A DNA stretch of 64,000 bases from Diphasiastrum complanatum (lineage: Eukaryota; Streptophyta; Lycopodiopsida; Lycopodiales; Lycopodiaceae), in the NCBI GenBank assembly GCA_029204225.1, contig CM055109.1, positions 59,730-123,729 of the forward strand. The letters are read 5' to 3'. The first letter of the stretch is position 1. Each line of letters opens with the position of its first letter. The translations under genes and the position numbers were made by a program. Below the pieces are notes generated by a model that was not told where the DNA came from, did no database searches, and saw only the letters and a list, made by a program, of their open reading frames with translations. Positions 1 to 12,732 of the stretch are shown here, piece after piece.

Positions 1-263
1 TCGTGGTGATGGCCCATTGGTGGCTTTGTTGCGTGGAGGGCTGTATTCGAGATTGTGGCTCGTTTTGGAGATCCCAAATGATGTTGATGTGCAGGTCTTT
101 TCATATTGTTTGTAGTTTTCCAATCGTTTGTAGTTGCTAGATCGTTTGCAGGTGTTCTACAGGAGTTAAAGGCCGGAACTACAATGAATGCTCTGGTCAG
201 TTCAAACTGGAATGGACAGTGAGGACAGTGCAGTTAGTGAATATCAGAGATTGTGAAATTGTT
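1..263. other. No recognisable feature
   Basis: G/T-rich sequence before the repeat array. I see no coding frame, LTR border or primer site. Confidence 0.5.
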
Positions 264-490
264 AGGCTCGGTCCAGATTGCATTGAAGAAGACTCGATCC
301 AGAACGATGTGTAATGCAGCATTCTATCGGCTCAGTCCAGAACGTATTGAAGAAGGCTCGGTCCAGAATCATGTGTAAGAGGACTCGGTCCAGAGCTCTT
401 TGATTATGTCTCGGTCCGAGAACGTGTTCAAGAGGGCATTCGGCTCAGTCCAGAGCTGTTTGAAGATGTCTCGGTCGAGATTGGGTGAAG
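264..490 (+). repeat. Degenerate tandem array, about 26-bp unit, core TCGGTCCAGA
   Basis: About eight imperfect units share the core CTCGGTCCAGA followed by a variable tail of the type ACGTATTGAAGAAGG. Several units vary to CTCAGTCCAGA, and the last reads TCTCGGTCGAGATT. That 12-base end (TCGGTCGAGATT) recurs at the far right of the window, in the 25-bp array. Confidence 0.75.
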
Positions 491-1806
491 GTATTCGTGA
501 TTGTTGGACGTCTAGATGTTGATTTCCACATGTTAGTTGTATGGAAGGAGTGGCGTGCGATCGTGTGCAGGCCTCATGTGTAGGGGGTGGGCAGGTCTTG
601 CTGGCCGTGGGTTTGCAGATCTGAAGCGCTAACTGTGTACATTTAGTTGGTGTTGTTACTAAAAGTTAACAGCTCTGTTGAGTGTGAAGTATATTGCGGG
701 AGTGCTTGGTTTACAGGGCATTTGGAGAGCATTTTCAGGTCGGTTAGGTGCCCAACAGGTTTAGTGTGCTTGCAAGTCGATATAGGTCGTGTTTCCAGGC
801 TTCGTTTTGCAGGCTTCCTTTTGCAGGTCGTGTTTGGAGGCTTCGTTTTGCAGTTTGAGACTAAAGCAAGTCTCATTGCAAATGGATTGGCAAGCAATGC
901 ATTTGCGCTTGCAGTTGTTGTGTCTTGTAGGTTGGTTTGCAGGTTCAGGTGCAAGCAATTTGGTTTTCAGATAGATTTGCAAGCAGGTTGTTTTGTTTTG
1001 CTTGCAGTTGCTGTTATTTGCAGGTTGTTTTGCAGGTAGTGTAGTTTGTTTGCAAGGTAGATTGCAGCTGAGAACTGTTCTAGAGATGGAGAACGTTTGT
1101 TATGGATCTGTTCAAGAACACTGTTGCAGCAGGTATGGGTTTATGAGGTGTGAAGTTCAAACAGCAACGGCACCAATTGGAGACAGATTCTACACTCTAG
1201 AATCTGTTAACTAGTTCTTTGCTTCGTTTACTTCTTGTTTACAACTTAAACACCTTGGTGTTCTGCCTGTCAGCAGAGACTGTGGACATGTAGTAGTGTT
1301 TATCTTGCTTATTACAATGCCCGGATCAGGCAGAAAGATTTTCGGGGTTGTAGTATGGTTCAACCTGTCACGGATACTCAGATTTCGAACACTCTTGAAC
1401 TCATGAGATCACTTGCAATCATTCTACCATGCAAGCACACCAAAATGCCCAAAAACAGCTCTTCTTAAAACACGGTTGGGCATTACTATGGCACTTAAAA
1501 ACAGAATGCTAGAACGGATCATTGCAAAACGAAAACTAAACTATTTGCAAGACCACAAAACTTAGACTAGCATGCCACATTCCTCATAAAAAACAAGAAA
1601 ACTAATTTCTACAAGCAGTTAAGAACCAAGAAGCTCCATCTTCTTGATTCTTGAATTTTTCAAGAAACTCAAGAAATGAATTTGCAAGATCTATACCACA
1701 TTATTGGCTACAAATCTCTTGGATGCTTGCAACCTACAATAATCCACCAAAACAGAAAATCTAATCGACAACTAGAAACAAGAAATAAGAATTACTCTAG
1801 TGTAGC
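491..1806. repeat. TTTGCAGG-rich low-complexity stretch and non-coding interior of a minus-strand LTR element
   Basis: Between about 770 and 1075 the motif TTTGCAGG/TTGCAAGCAGG recurs many times at irregular spacing, which opens several overlapping frames on both strands. None has a domain, so I do not call a gene. The part next to the primer site (about 1600-1806) resembles sequence around 57880-58100 (GCAAGATCTATACCACAT versus GCAAGATTTACACCACAT), suggesting the interior of one repeated element. Confidence 0.45.
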
Positions 1807-1824
1807 TCCCCAGCAATGGTGCCA
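1807..1824 (-). promoter_or_regulatory. Retrotransposon primer-binding site, tRNA-Asp type
   Basis: Read on the minus strand it is TGGCACCATTGCTGGGGA. This matches the complement of a plant tRNA-Asp 3' end (TGGCGCCGTTGCCGGGGA) except for three C/G-to-T/A transitions. It lies four bases from the end of the adjacent LTR, so the element runs leftward. Confidence 0.75.
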
Positions 1825-1828
1825 AAAT

Positions 1829-2650
<822 letters not shown>

Positions 2651-4029
2651 AGACATCTCTACTTTGTTAATCTTGTACCATTTGCAGTGTTAGGTCTTCA
2701 TGGGAGTTTCTGCCAGGGTCTCTTCATGATGCTGCTGCATCCTCTGCTTCGTTGTGCTTGAGAACTCAACAGTTCCTTGATGTCGTGGTTAGTTCTCTTG
2801 CAATACTTGTAGAAGAGCTTGGCCTTTGGATTTTATTGTTGTCGATCGTGCTATTGTTGCTGGTTTGAATCAGTCTGCTTAGCTTTGGTCTTCTTGTCCT
2901 TCAAATTTTTCTTCTTCTAGGACTGTTGCTTAGTCGAATAGAGGACGACTATATTCGTATTCAATGTCGATAAGCTTTTCCTTCTATTATAACCATATTG
3001 AAAGAACGACTTGGATTAATTTGGCAATTATCATCTTCGACTCATCAACAACATATAAAAATTGACTTACAAGGTTTCTTGTCAACATTGGCTGTTGATT
3101 TTGAAGAAGATATGTCAGTTGACTATGATAAAAAAACAAAAAAAAAAGTCCTCCACTTCATCAACTGAATACGAGAGTATTCAGAATATGTCAACTTTTG
3201 AATTGAGAGGCATCGTGAAATTCAAAAAAACAATGATTTTGGCCTAAAAATATGTACTTTGAAAAACACTAAAAAAAATTACTCTCTTTCAAGTAAAAGT
3301 TCCAAAACAAATTTTCATTTACTTTTAGTACATTAGTGCTTATCAACGTGTTTCAATATCTAGTGTAAGCTTTGTTTTGCCCAAAATGAGCTATTGGCCT
3401 TAAAAATAAGGCAGGTTAGACACGATATCTATATTTTTTTATACATACACAATAAATCAGAATAAGCAAGAGGTGCAAAAATTAGATTTCAAGCCAGAAC
3501 TCAATTGTATCAGGTTATCTAACTCCTTAGAATCAAATATCAAGAGAAAGTAAGAGTAATTCAACAAGATAGAGAGATTGTTTCATCTGTAATAAACATA
3601 GTAGGATCACAACACTTGTGACGCACAACTACGATAAATCATTATTGGTCATAGAATTTTTTTTTTCGTGATCTGATCGTTGTATTACAATAGTTTAAGT
3701 ATAGATTCTAAATTTTGATTTACATGCATTGTTATTGTCGAATGACCTCTTATATTTTTTCCTTTCTGTATTTGATATTCTTGATCCAGTGATTGATGTA
3801 GAATATCTGATTCGAAGATAGCACGATTGTATTTTCTTCAATCTCTTCATAATTGTCCAAGATACCTATATAGATATTCTACTAATCAGACGAATGATCC
3901 AAGTAATTGTCTAAATTTTAGTAGTTCGATTCGATCTTTATAGTATTTCATTGTTTTTCTTTGTTTGAGGAATAAGCTTAGTTTCAAGCTCACATCCCGC
4001 TGCACTATGGAGCCTATTCCCAATATCAA
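2651..4029. other. AT-rich non-coding stretch
   Basis: Only short chance frames, homopolymer A/T runs and no element borders that I can support. Confidence 0.5.
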
Positions 4030-4280
4030 ATTGGGCAGGTGATATTGACACAAGAAAATCCATTGTTCAAATTTGTCTTCTTGCTCAATGATGGTCCGAT
4101 ATCCTAGAACAGCAAACCTCCATTGCAATGTCCTCGACAAAATCTGAGTACATTGCAGCTTCACAAGCTCCTACCAAAGAGACAGTCTGGTTGACGAATT
4201 TGTTGTTTGACATTAGTCTTAGACGAAATGCTCCAACAATTATTCAGTGTGATAATCAAAGTGCTAGTGCATTGTCGTTC
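4030..4280 (+). pseudogene. Ty1/copia RNase H fragment
   Basis: Broken frames read WAGDIDTRKS, then SSTKSEYIAASQAPTKETVW and IIQCDNQSASAL. These are hallmarks of the copia RNase H C-terminal half. At least one stop and one frameshift separate them. Cut off at about 4290 by the next element. Confidence 0.8.
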
Positions 4281-4365
4281 GATTTTAGATTTTTTTTAGT
4301 TGGTTTCATTTGGCAATTTGGAGGCCAAAATTAGATTTCAACTTAGACATTTATTTCTTTATGTC

Positions 4366-4657
4366 AATAAGATCTAAGAATAGTGTCTGTAGAAAAGAGT
4401 TGAGCATTAAGGATGTTGAACTAGTGCAAGTTGTTCTTAATGGCTTGTTGGATGATCATGCTCACCTAGTACAAAGCTTTTCTATTCAAAAGACATTGCC
4501 AAGTATGGAGGACTTGCAAGAGGTCTTGGTGGCTGAAGAGTTTAGGCTCCAAGCAAGAGGAGGATCTACTTCTACATCTCATGGAGGAGAGGACAACGTG
4601 ACCGTTACAAACTTGATTGATGTGTTATTTTTAACCATGGTATTTGACGACAAATGA
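4366..4657 (+). pseudogene. Copia gag fragment
   Basis: The frame reads VVLNGLLDDHAHLVQSFSIQ and PSMEDLQEVLVAEEFRLQA, collinear with the copia gag at 57034-57200. It lacks the zinc knuckle, so it is truncated at both ends. Confidence 0.75.
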
Positions 4658-4729
4658 GCAAGTTTATGAGCTTTATTCAATGACAAAGTCACACAGGTTG
4701 TCTTATTCTAGATAAGCTCAAGATCCAAG

Positions 4730-5392
4730 ATGTCTTTTCATTTAGTACATTTGGATGTGCATTGTATTAGTGCTTTGAGTAATGGTGGAGCAAATATGTA
4801 TGTGACTTGCATTGATGACTTTAGTAGATATTGTTGGATCTACATTCTAAAGCATAAGAATGAAGTCCTTGAAGTTTTTATCAAGTTCAAAAGTGCTATG
4901 GAGAGTCAATTCAACATGAAGATCAAGTGCCTGAAGCTAGCAAATGGAGATGAAGACCTATCAACAAAGGCACATGGGATCAAGAGGAGGCTTTCAAACT
5001 CAAAGGCTACATGGAGTGAAAGAGATGAAGAGAAATCTTTGTGAAAGAGCTAAAGCCATGGGAGTAAGCGCAAATTTTTCTAAGTCTTTTTGGGATGAAG
5101 CTTTGATGTGTGCTAACTTTGTTTGCAATAGGTGGTCAAATGAAGACTTGGATGGTAAGCGTCCATTTGAGGTCATTTTGGTAAGAAGCCAAGCATGGAG
5201 TGCTTGAAGATCTTTGGTAGTACTTGCTATGTCAACTCATCTTCTAGATCCTTGAAGGGGATCTTTGTTGGCTATAGTGAAGTAAGGGAAGCTTACATAG
5301 TTGATGAGAAGGGTAAGCAAGTTGAAGATACATGTTTTGGTACATTTTCTTGTGTAGATGATGGTATCCAAATGGATGGATGTCATTACTAG
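4730..5392 (+). pseudogene. Copia integrase fragments
   Basis: Three frames cover FHLVHLDVHCISALSNGG and YVTCIDDFSRYCWIY (core start), then SFWDEALMCANFVCNRW, then ECLKIFGSTCYV and GIFVGYSEVREAYIV (C-terminal part). Frameshifts and an internal deletion have removed part of the catalytic core. Confidence 0.8.
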
Positions 5393-5739
5393 ATTTGTAA
5401 ATGAGGTCTTGGCCTTCATGTACTAATTTCATGTGGATATATATGTAAAATTGATGTAAGAAATAGTGAAGTATGCAATATGGACACTATTATCTATATC
5501 AATTATGAATGTTTCTATTTTGAGCATTACAAGACCATGGAGAGGAGTTCTATTCTTAGGATGGAGATCATTTTAAATATGGATCAAAGTAGTGTAGTAA
5601 AACAAGTTGAAGAGGGAGTGTGAAAATTGTCAACTAGTTTAGTTGGTTTCATTTGGCAATTTGGAGGCCAAAATTAGATTTCAACTTAAAAGTTTTATTT
5701 ATTTTATGTCAATAAGACCTAGTGTCTTTACTATTTCTA

Positions 5740-8729
5740 ACAAATAGATGAGTAGCTAAGGTCATCTTCTTACCATTTCTATTCCGGATGTCCTTCATGT
5801 ACCTTAGCTATCTAAAAACATATTATCAATTTCAAAGATAACTGATGAGGGCTACGCTATTACATTTTCTTCTGAACAGTGTATAATCTTTGACAAAGAT
5901 ACTATTCTGACTACTTGCACTCGAGTTGGGAACTTATATGTACTTTCTGACTCAATTGCACTAGCTACTACTTCTCATGAAAATGTAAGCGATCAAGCTT
6001 TACTGTGGCATAGTCGATTTGGACATGCTAATACAAGATCTCTTTCTTACATGTGTTGTAATAATTTAGTTGATGGGTTGAATTTCTCTCTTTCATTAGA
6101 TAAAAAATCATTATTTTGTGAATCTTGCATTTATAACAAACACTCTAGAAGTAGATTCTCCAGAACACATTCCATCAAGACAAAACACGTGTTAGATCTT
6201 GTACATAATGATCTTTGCGGTCCAATGCCAACTCCATCCTTAGGAGATGCACTTTATTTTATCACTTTCATATATGATTATTCTAGGTGGTCAACATTCA
6301 TATTCATAAAGTACAAATTTGAAGCCTTTGAATGCTTCAAGAAATTCAAGGCCATGGCTGAAACCCAAACATCTAGAAAAGTGAAAGCACTTTGAACTGA
6401 TGATGGTGGTGAATACATCTCCAATGAGATGTTCGACTATCTGGCCGAACAAGGCATTCTAAGACAATTCACAACTTTCTATTCGCCTCAACAAAATGGA
6501 ATTGCAGAAAGAAGAATCGAACGCTACTCTACTCAACCAGATCTATGCTACATCAAGTGCACTTACCTTCAAAATTCTGGACAGAAGCTACTGCCACAAC
6601 CTATTATGTACAAAACAAATCCAGCACAAAAGTTGTCAATAGACACAAGCCTAGTGTCAGCCATCTAAAAATATTTGGTTTAGGGTTCATGTAAATATTT
6701 TTTGTTCATGTTCTTAAGTAGCTCAGGAAGAAACTGGACCAAAGCTCAAATAAATGCATTTTCATTGGCTATCTTGATGAACATAAAGCTTATAAAGTTT
6801 ATGATCCATTCACCAATGTAGCATTTGTTTCTAGGGATGTAATGTTCAAAGAAGATACATTCTATGACTTTAAAAAACCATTGACAAATGATGTTGTATC
6901 ATTTCATCCTATTCTACACAACATAGAATCTTCCACTCGCGATGTTTCTTCTACAGAACCTGCAGCTAAATCTATAGAAGCCGGGCAGCTGACAACACCT
7001 GTCACCCGACTAGATCAAGCTAGCTCGAACAAATATGGAGAAATTCAAGAAGAGACACCATTCCAAACTAGTCAACCGATTGTTCGAAGATCTTCAAGAA
7101 CTCGAACAGTTCATGAGAGGTATACACCTCAATCTTTCTGGACTTCATCTGAAGATCTAGAGACCCTAGCCAAAGAAATTAACTCTAAGGATGCTGTGAA
7201 GTGGCAAGAAGCAATGGAAAGCGAGTACAGCTCACTTTTGATGAACCAGACGTCGACATTGGACGACTTCCCCACACACAAGAGAGTTATCGCCAACAAG
7301 TGGATCTTCAAGAAGAAGATCAACTCTGATAGTTCCATTGCAAAATGGAAAGCGCGGTTGGTGGATAGAGGATTCACTCATGTCCAAGGAGTGGTTTATC
7401 GAGAAATTTTCAGTCCCGTTGTCACAATGTAGTCAATCAGGACTCTTATTGCACTAGCAGTTGCGGAAGACCTTGAAATGCATCAAATGGATGTCAAGAC
7501 AACGTTTCTCAATGACTACGTTGACGAGGAGTTGTACACCTTTCAATTGGAAGGATTCGAAGTCAAAGGCCAAGAGCACAAAGTGTGCAAGTTGCACAAA
7601 GCAATCTATGGCTTGAAACAAACCGCAAGGGCTTGGTTCTAAAGAATCAATGCTTATCTTATTCAATTGGGTTTTACAAACAATTCAACTGACTACAATG
7701 TTTATTTAGCTCTATACGTAGATGACACATTCATTCTGTCTAACGACACATCTTTACTGCACACTACTAAGAGTGATCTGTTGAAAGAATTCAACATGAC
7801 TGATCTAGGCACCGTTCATTCATTGTTAGGAATTCACATCACTAAAAATAGACTACAAAAGAAGATCTATCTCGGCCAGCAGAAATATCTAGAGAATGTT
7901 CTAGAAAAGTTTCACATGTCTAATTGCAAACCAATTGATACACCAATGGGTCCAAGTATGATATTGACTAAACCTTCCTGTGCAGATATCGAAAGTAAGA
8001 TACTCGATTTGTCGAAGTATCCTTATCATTCACTGATATTTAATGTATGTCATGTTGTGCACTCGACCAGATCTTGCATACACTATCAGCACATTAAGTC
8101 AATTCATGTCTAATCCTAGGATCTTGCATTTGAAAGCATTAAAGAGAGTGATGAAATGCATTCAAAGAAGTTTAGATCACATTTTATGCTATTATGGAAA
8201 TGCCATCGACCCAATGGTCCTTCGAGACTACTCCAACTCAAATTGAAGAGGAAATGTCTCAACTAGAAAATCCACTTTTGGGTTTTGTTTCTTTCTGGTA
8301 GGAGGACCAATTTCATGGAATTCAAGAAAGCAGAAATCAGTGGCGCTTTCTTCAACCGAAGTAGAGTACATCGTAGCATATCAAGCTTTAAAAGAAGCTA
8401 TATGGATCAAATTATTACTTCATGTTTTACGTCACACTCAATTTCAGCCTACTACCATTCTGTGTGATAACATGAGCTGTATTTCGCTGTCACTGAATCT
8501 CAAATTTCATGGCAAGTCAAAGCACATCAAAATCCGATACCATTTTATTCGAAAAAAGGTTTTATCAGGACAAGTGATTCTCCAATACTGCTCCACAACA
8601 GAAATGGTTGCACACGTGTTCAGCAAAGCTCTTCTCAGAATCAAGCATCAAAAGTTCTTCAACATGCTAAACCTGATGAAGACACTCAAGGCATCAACTG
8701 TGACCTTAAGGGGGACTGGTGGAAATTAA
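5740..8729 (+). pseudogene. Ty1/copia pol relic: pre-integrase, integrase, RT, RNase H
   Basis: The order is collinear with copia pol. The gag-pre-integrase region has LLWHSRFGHANTRSLS (about 6000-6045). The integrase has CESCIYNKHSRSRF, DLVHNDLCGPM and TDDGGEYI (about 6115-6420). RT has the substrate segment KWIFKKKI (about 7303), MHQMDVKTTFLN (about 7479) and the active site LYVDDTFIL (about 7710). RNase H has ALSSTEVEYIVAYQA (about 8342). Stops at about 6393, 7430 and 7640 and several frameshifts break it. The final frame ends at 8729 just past the polypurine tract. The 5' end (gag, protease) is missing, cut by the preceding element near 5740. Confidence 0.88.
8708..8719 (+). promoter_or_regulatory. 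Polypurine tract of the copia relic
   Basis: AAGGGGGACTGG lies right after the end of RNase H and before a probable LTR start TGGAAATTAAG. This is the usual position for second-strand priming. Confidence 0.65.
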
Positions 8730-9780
8730 GCTCACAGTTTTCTCCTTGGTGATGCTAATTCTATTTCAAGATTATTCCTGCACATTTTTTATCATTGATC
8801 TAGGAGCATATGCAACCTCTTTAGGTTTTATGTCATTTGACACCTGGAGGAATCACAGTTTTCTATTTTGCTATCTCTGCATATTTAGTCTTGTTTCTTA
8901 ACACAGACTACAGCACCTACAAAACTACTCTCATTTTGTGTGCTAAACAATGCTTGGTAAAATACACGGGTTTCTGCAAAGTAGTCAGACACCTTCAATT
9001 CTACACATAATTGAATCAGCCGAACTATTTGAAGGACGACTACGTCGACCTTTCGGCTAATCTTTGTTAAGGATTAAAGGGTAATCATTCATGTTCTGAT
9101 TTACATTCAAATGTCAAGTTATTTGAAGAACATTGAAGACCTGGCCATCTTCAACAACTTCAACAAATCACTCTTTTCAAACAATCTGCGCAACAGTGTG
9201 CAGAATTGAACTATTTTTTCGCACAGTTTGCATTTTCTCGAAAGGCAAAAATGCGAAGTGCCCGTCTACTTCAACGAATAAACAGTTCCAACTATTTTTG
9301 AAAAATGTGAAGTTTGCGACAAGTCCACTTTACTTCAACGATCGATAGTTTTAACTACGTCGGAAAGATGCGAAGTATGCGAAATATCCAATAGATGGTT
9401 CTATTTCGAAGTTCGATCTTTCCAACTACTTCTTGAAAACCCGAAGTATGTGATTGAAGGTTGCGAAGTTGTTGAAATACACGACCGAATTATGCGAGGA
9501 ATGCGAAGGTGAATTCTTCTACTTGAATATTTCTGTTGCTAATTATTGCATTTCCGTTCCTACACGCCTACGCTCTAAGCATCGAGCTTCCGTTGCCGCT
9601 CACGCCCACGGCTTTACGACAGTTTATACTCTTCCATTTACTTGTTTTAGCTCGTTCACTCAGTCTGATCAGATCACAAACGTCTCCGACTCCTCAGAAT
9701 CTGATCAGACGACGGCTGTCTTTGATGCTTGAGGAACAAGTGCTATCATACTGCACTACCCCTTTAAGTCTATACTAAAC
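8720..9780 (+). mobile_element. Probable 3' LTR of the copia relic, with internal repeats
   Basis: Non-coding sequence follows the polypurine tract. Between about 9200 and 9460 imperfect repeats of the type AACTA..T(T)GAAAA..GCGAAGTATGCGAAA recur every 63-84 bp. The right border is not clear; no matching 5' LTR is in the window. Confidence 0.4.
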
Positions 9781-10603
9781 TTCACACTAAAACTGAGTAA
9801 CAATAATTCCACACTCTATCATGGACTGTACTCACAATCTATCTGAGTATGCAATTAATTTAACGGCCCTGTCCTGAGAACACATGAGCTGTGATTCTGC
9901 TTGGCATTTACAATCTTTTCAGATCGTTCTTGTTGGTAGTCAGTAGCATCCCATAATGGGAGAGTTGTTCCGCACTCCATTTCTCTCTCCCTCCTACTTA
10001 TGTTCTCCATCACATCATTACACCTCTGAAAATGTGCATGCAAAGTATTGGCCAAGAATTTTGTGAAAATCACCAGAATTAGTCCAAAAACCATAAAAAA
10101 GAACCATGTTTTTTGACCAATTTTTGTGGATGAAATCCACAATCAAGTGAAATCAGACCCGAATAACTGCAAGTCAATCACATGTAAGCACTACAAGTTC
10201 TAATTTCATTCAATTATGGTTTTTATAACCAATTTCTAGTCCAAAAACCCCAATTGTTGGCTAAAAATCACTATCTAAGCACCCTTTTGACTTTTGAATC
10301 AACATACAATCATTAGATCCAATCATCTTTATCTAGATTCTAGGATCTGATTTGTTTGCATGTAGCATCTAGCCTTCTATCCATCATGTCTTGTGACAAA
10401 TCTCCCAGTTATGAATCCAAACGCAGTTGCGAGCATTTCATTTAAACTCCATGAGTGATGACAAGTTATAGTTGATTACTCTAGATCTACTTGGCTCTCA
10501 AAAGATTTACTCTAGACTTTCTTCCAAGGGTGCTAGACCTCCCAATGAGATTTACCCCCCCCCCCCTCTTTCTTCCACCCCTTGAGACTACCCCGCCTTA
10601 GTG
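9781..10603. other. No gene seen; short poly-C tract near 10555-10567
   Basis: Contains a 95-codon minus-strand frame (9855-10142) without a recognisable domain, and a C13-like homopolymer. I see nothing else. Confidence 0.45.
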
Positions 10604-11306
10604 TGTGAAGAATTGCCAAAAAATTGGCAAATCTAGCTTGATCAAAAACCATGTAGAATAGTGTAAATTGTGTACACAAGTGGGTCCCACACATGTGAGG
10701 CCATGGTTCCACATGGGAAACCCATCCTAATGTAGGTTAGGTCAAGTCAAGAGAGTTGGTCATGTCTATTTGGTGGTCATCCCTACTTTATAGGACCTAC
10801 ACCTAAGTTTAAGGTGAAAATTTGACCAACTAGCTACCTACCAAGCATAACTCTAGGAAATAGACTAGGGTTTCATTTTAGGTCATGGAGAGTGAGTTAA
10901 CTTCCTTATTACATGCTGGAAATCCACCTAACTTCAAGAAGGAAGTCGAAATTGCTATGTATTCCCTCTCTCCATAGTGAGAAGATAGAAAATTTTTTGG
11001 AGCTCATTGGCAATCTCAAGCTAGTTCACTATGTACATTGAGTTTTTGTGATCCAAATGAACCCAAATCAATTTCTACTTGTTTCTTAGGTTGAAGGCCG
11101 TACTACAGCCTCTAGTACACACGTGTGGGCTTGGATTTCAATGTTGATCAATGCTTTTGATTGTTAATGCTTGTTGTTTGTCAAATTGCCAATCTAGATC
11201 AACTTTTTTGTGTCTAGTTTTTTGATAGATTGTTAAGCAAGCATCCAATCACTCTTGTGGATCTTTTGTAGATCCATTTATGGTCCTAAAGTACAGTACT
11301 TTCACA
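10604..11306 (+). mobile_element. Copia 5' LTR (TGTGAA...TTCACA)
   Basis: It begins TGTGAAGAATTGCC and ends ACTTTCACA, a 6-base inverted terminal repeat, immediately before a copia primer site. The start resembles the TGTGAAAATTGTC start of the LTRs at 5619 and 54686, so it is a member or relative of the same family. Confidence 0.7.
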
Positions 11307-11319
11307 TGGTATCAGAGCC
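11307..11319 (+). promoter_or_regulatory. Copia primer-binding site (initiator tRNA-Met)
   Basis: TGGTATCAGAGCC, the common plant copia site complementary to initiator tRNA-Met, sits directly after the LTR. Confidence 0.9.
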
Positions 11320-12732
11320 AAGTACAAGAGCATAAGCCATTGATCTAATGCAAATCCATTTTTAGCAAGTTTTGTGCTAAAAACTAGTATTGAGAGGGCA
11401 AGCTAGAATCTTGATTTTGGTGAGGAGATTTGATCCCAAACTTGGTAGGGGTCCAAATCCATACTGTACACATGTGTGGGCACCTCTGAACCTGCATTTA
11501 ATGCATGGTATTCATTTGATCCAAAAAAATTCAATTTGTGAGCTTTTGATGTAATGTTTGGTGGAAATCTTTGGATAAGCAACCAAGATTGAGTGCCATT
11601 GATTAGATTTGACATAGGGTCATGAAGTCTAATTAATCTAGGCTGAAATCAGGTCCTCTAAACTTGTTTTATAGGTCTTGAAAGTACATCAAAAAGTGTG
11701 AGGGAGATTTGGTCATGTTATTGTCCAAAAATAGCCAAAATTGACAAGATTTGATTGTAAGTAGATTTCACATCATCTTATCTTCATTCCAACTTTGTGA
11801 GGGAGTGTTAGAACTGAGATTATAAGTCCATTTGTTGGATTAGAAATCTAATTTGACTGAAAAACTACAAGAGAGAGACCTTAGTGAGTTTCTAGAGACA
11901 ATCAAATCCATTTCTTGGCAAGATTTGTTTGAAAGTAGTTTTCACTTCATCTTATCTTCATTCCAGCTTTGTGAGGGAGTGTGATTATAAGTCCATTTGT
12001 TGGATTAGAAATCAAATTTGAGTGAAACACTGCAAGTGTGAGACCTTTGTGAGTTTCAAGTCAATCAAATCTATTTTTTGTTTGTAGAAGTCACTAGTAA
12101 GATGGGATCTGCTGGAGCATACCTTCTAGAAGCTAGTGAGAGATTATTGAAAGAGCATATTATGAGGAGTCTAATGTGAAGAAGGCGAACCAATATCTCA
12201 AAAAGACAAGCATGTAGGAGGGTTTAAGTGAGTTTTACTATTTTTGGTCTACAGGGGTGGGATTTAAGGTTCCAAGCTCCCCTGACTCAATTTAGACTCA
12301 TCAAGATGTGTTCTAGCCATGGTCAACAAGAGAACCAAGACAGTGAAAAATGGGAGAGATATTGAGGTTTTTGTCTCCTATAATGACTTTTGCTATTGTA
12401 CTTGGCTGAATAGTGAAGGGTTTGGAACTGTTCAAATCATTGGCAAATGGAATTTCCTTCACTGGCACTGATTTCAAAGTCCAGGTTTGTTGATTCACTT
12501 TGTTGCACAGTATTGTATTTGGTGGCCTTCAACGTCCTTACTTGTAACATGTACTAACTTCATGAACCATGTGGACTACTTTTCTGACCCTAGAAGCACT
12601 CTACTCTCTGCACATAACTCCACTCACTGTACATTGTATCACAAAAAGACAGACAAATAAAAGAATTGTTCATAAATAACTTAAAAAATGGAAAGAAAGA
12701 CAAAAAGTAAATAAATCAGAAAATGATGAAGT
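11320..12732 (+). other. Non-coding interior with a 174-bp tandem duplication
   Basis: No gag or pol follows the primer site. A block at about 11740-11900 is repeated at about 11915-12075 with an offset of 174 bp; both copies contain CTTATCTTCATTCCA and TTTGTGAGGGAGTGT. The rest to 12732 shows nothing I recognise. Confidence 0.6.

Larger units (their letters stand above)
4296..5735 (+). mobile_element. Copia deletion derivative flanked by partial LTR repeats, RT and RNase H missing
   Basis: Two direct repeats of about 90 bp (from TTTAGTTGGTTTCATTTGG at 4296 and 5638 onward) flank a short interior. It reads gag C-terminal sequence (VLNGLLDDHAHLVQSFSIQ, about 4430), integrase core (about 4730-4950) and integrase C-terminal part (about 5050-5390), each broken. 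No reverse transcriptase or RNase H remains. A polypurine tract GAAGAGGGAG (5609-5618) is followed by the LTR start TGTGAAAATTG. The gag piece closely matches the gag at 57030-57200, so it belongs to the same family as the element at 54686. Confidence 0.75.

Noticed and set aside
264-490. Possible CRISPR-like array
   Set aside because: Units are degenerate, the spacer part is not unique and constant in length, and the context is a plant nuclear genome. A minisatellite explains it.
643-1214. Frames of 60-130 codons at the left end
   Set aside because: They come from the TTTGCAGG-rich repeat, overlap in opposite strands and have no domain.
9454-10142. Frames of 80-95 codons after the copia relic
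   Set aside because: No conserved motif, both strands open; probably LTR or spacer sequence.
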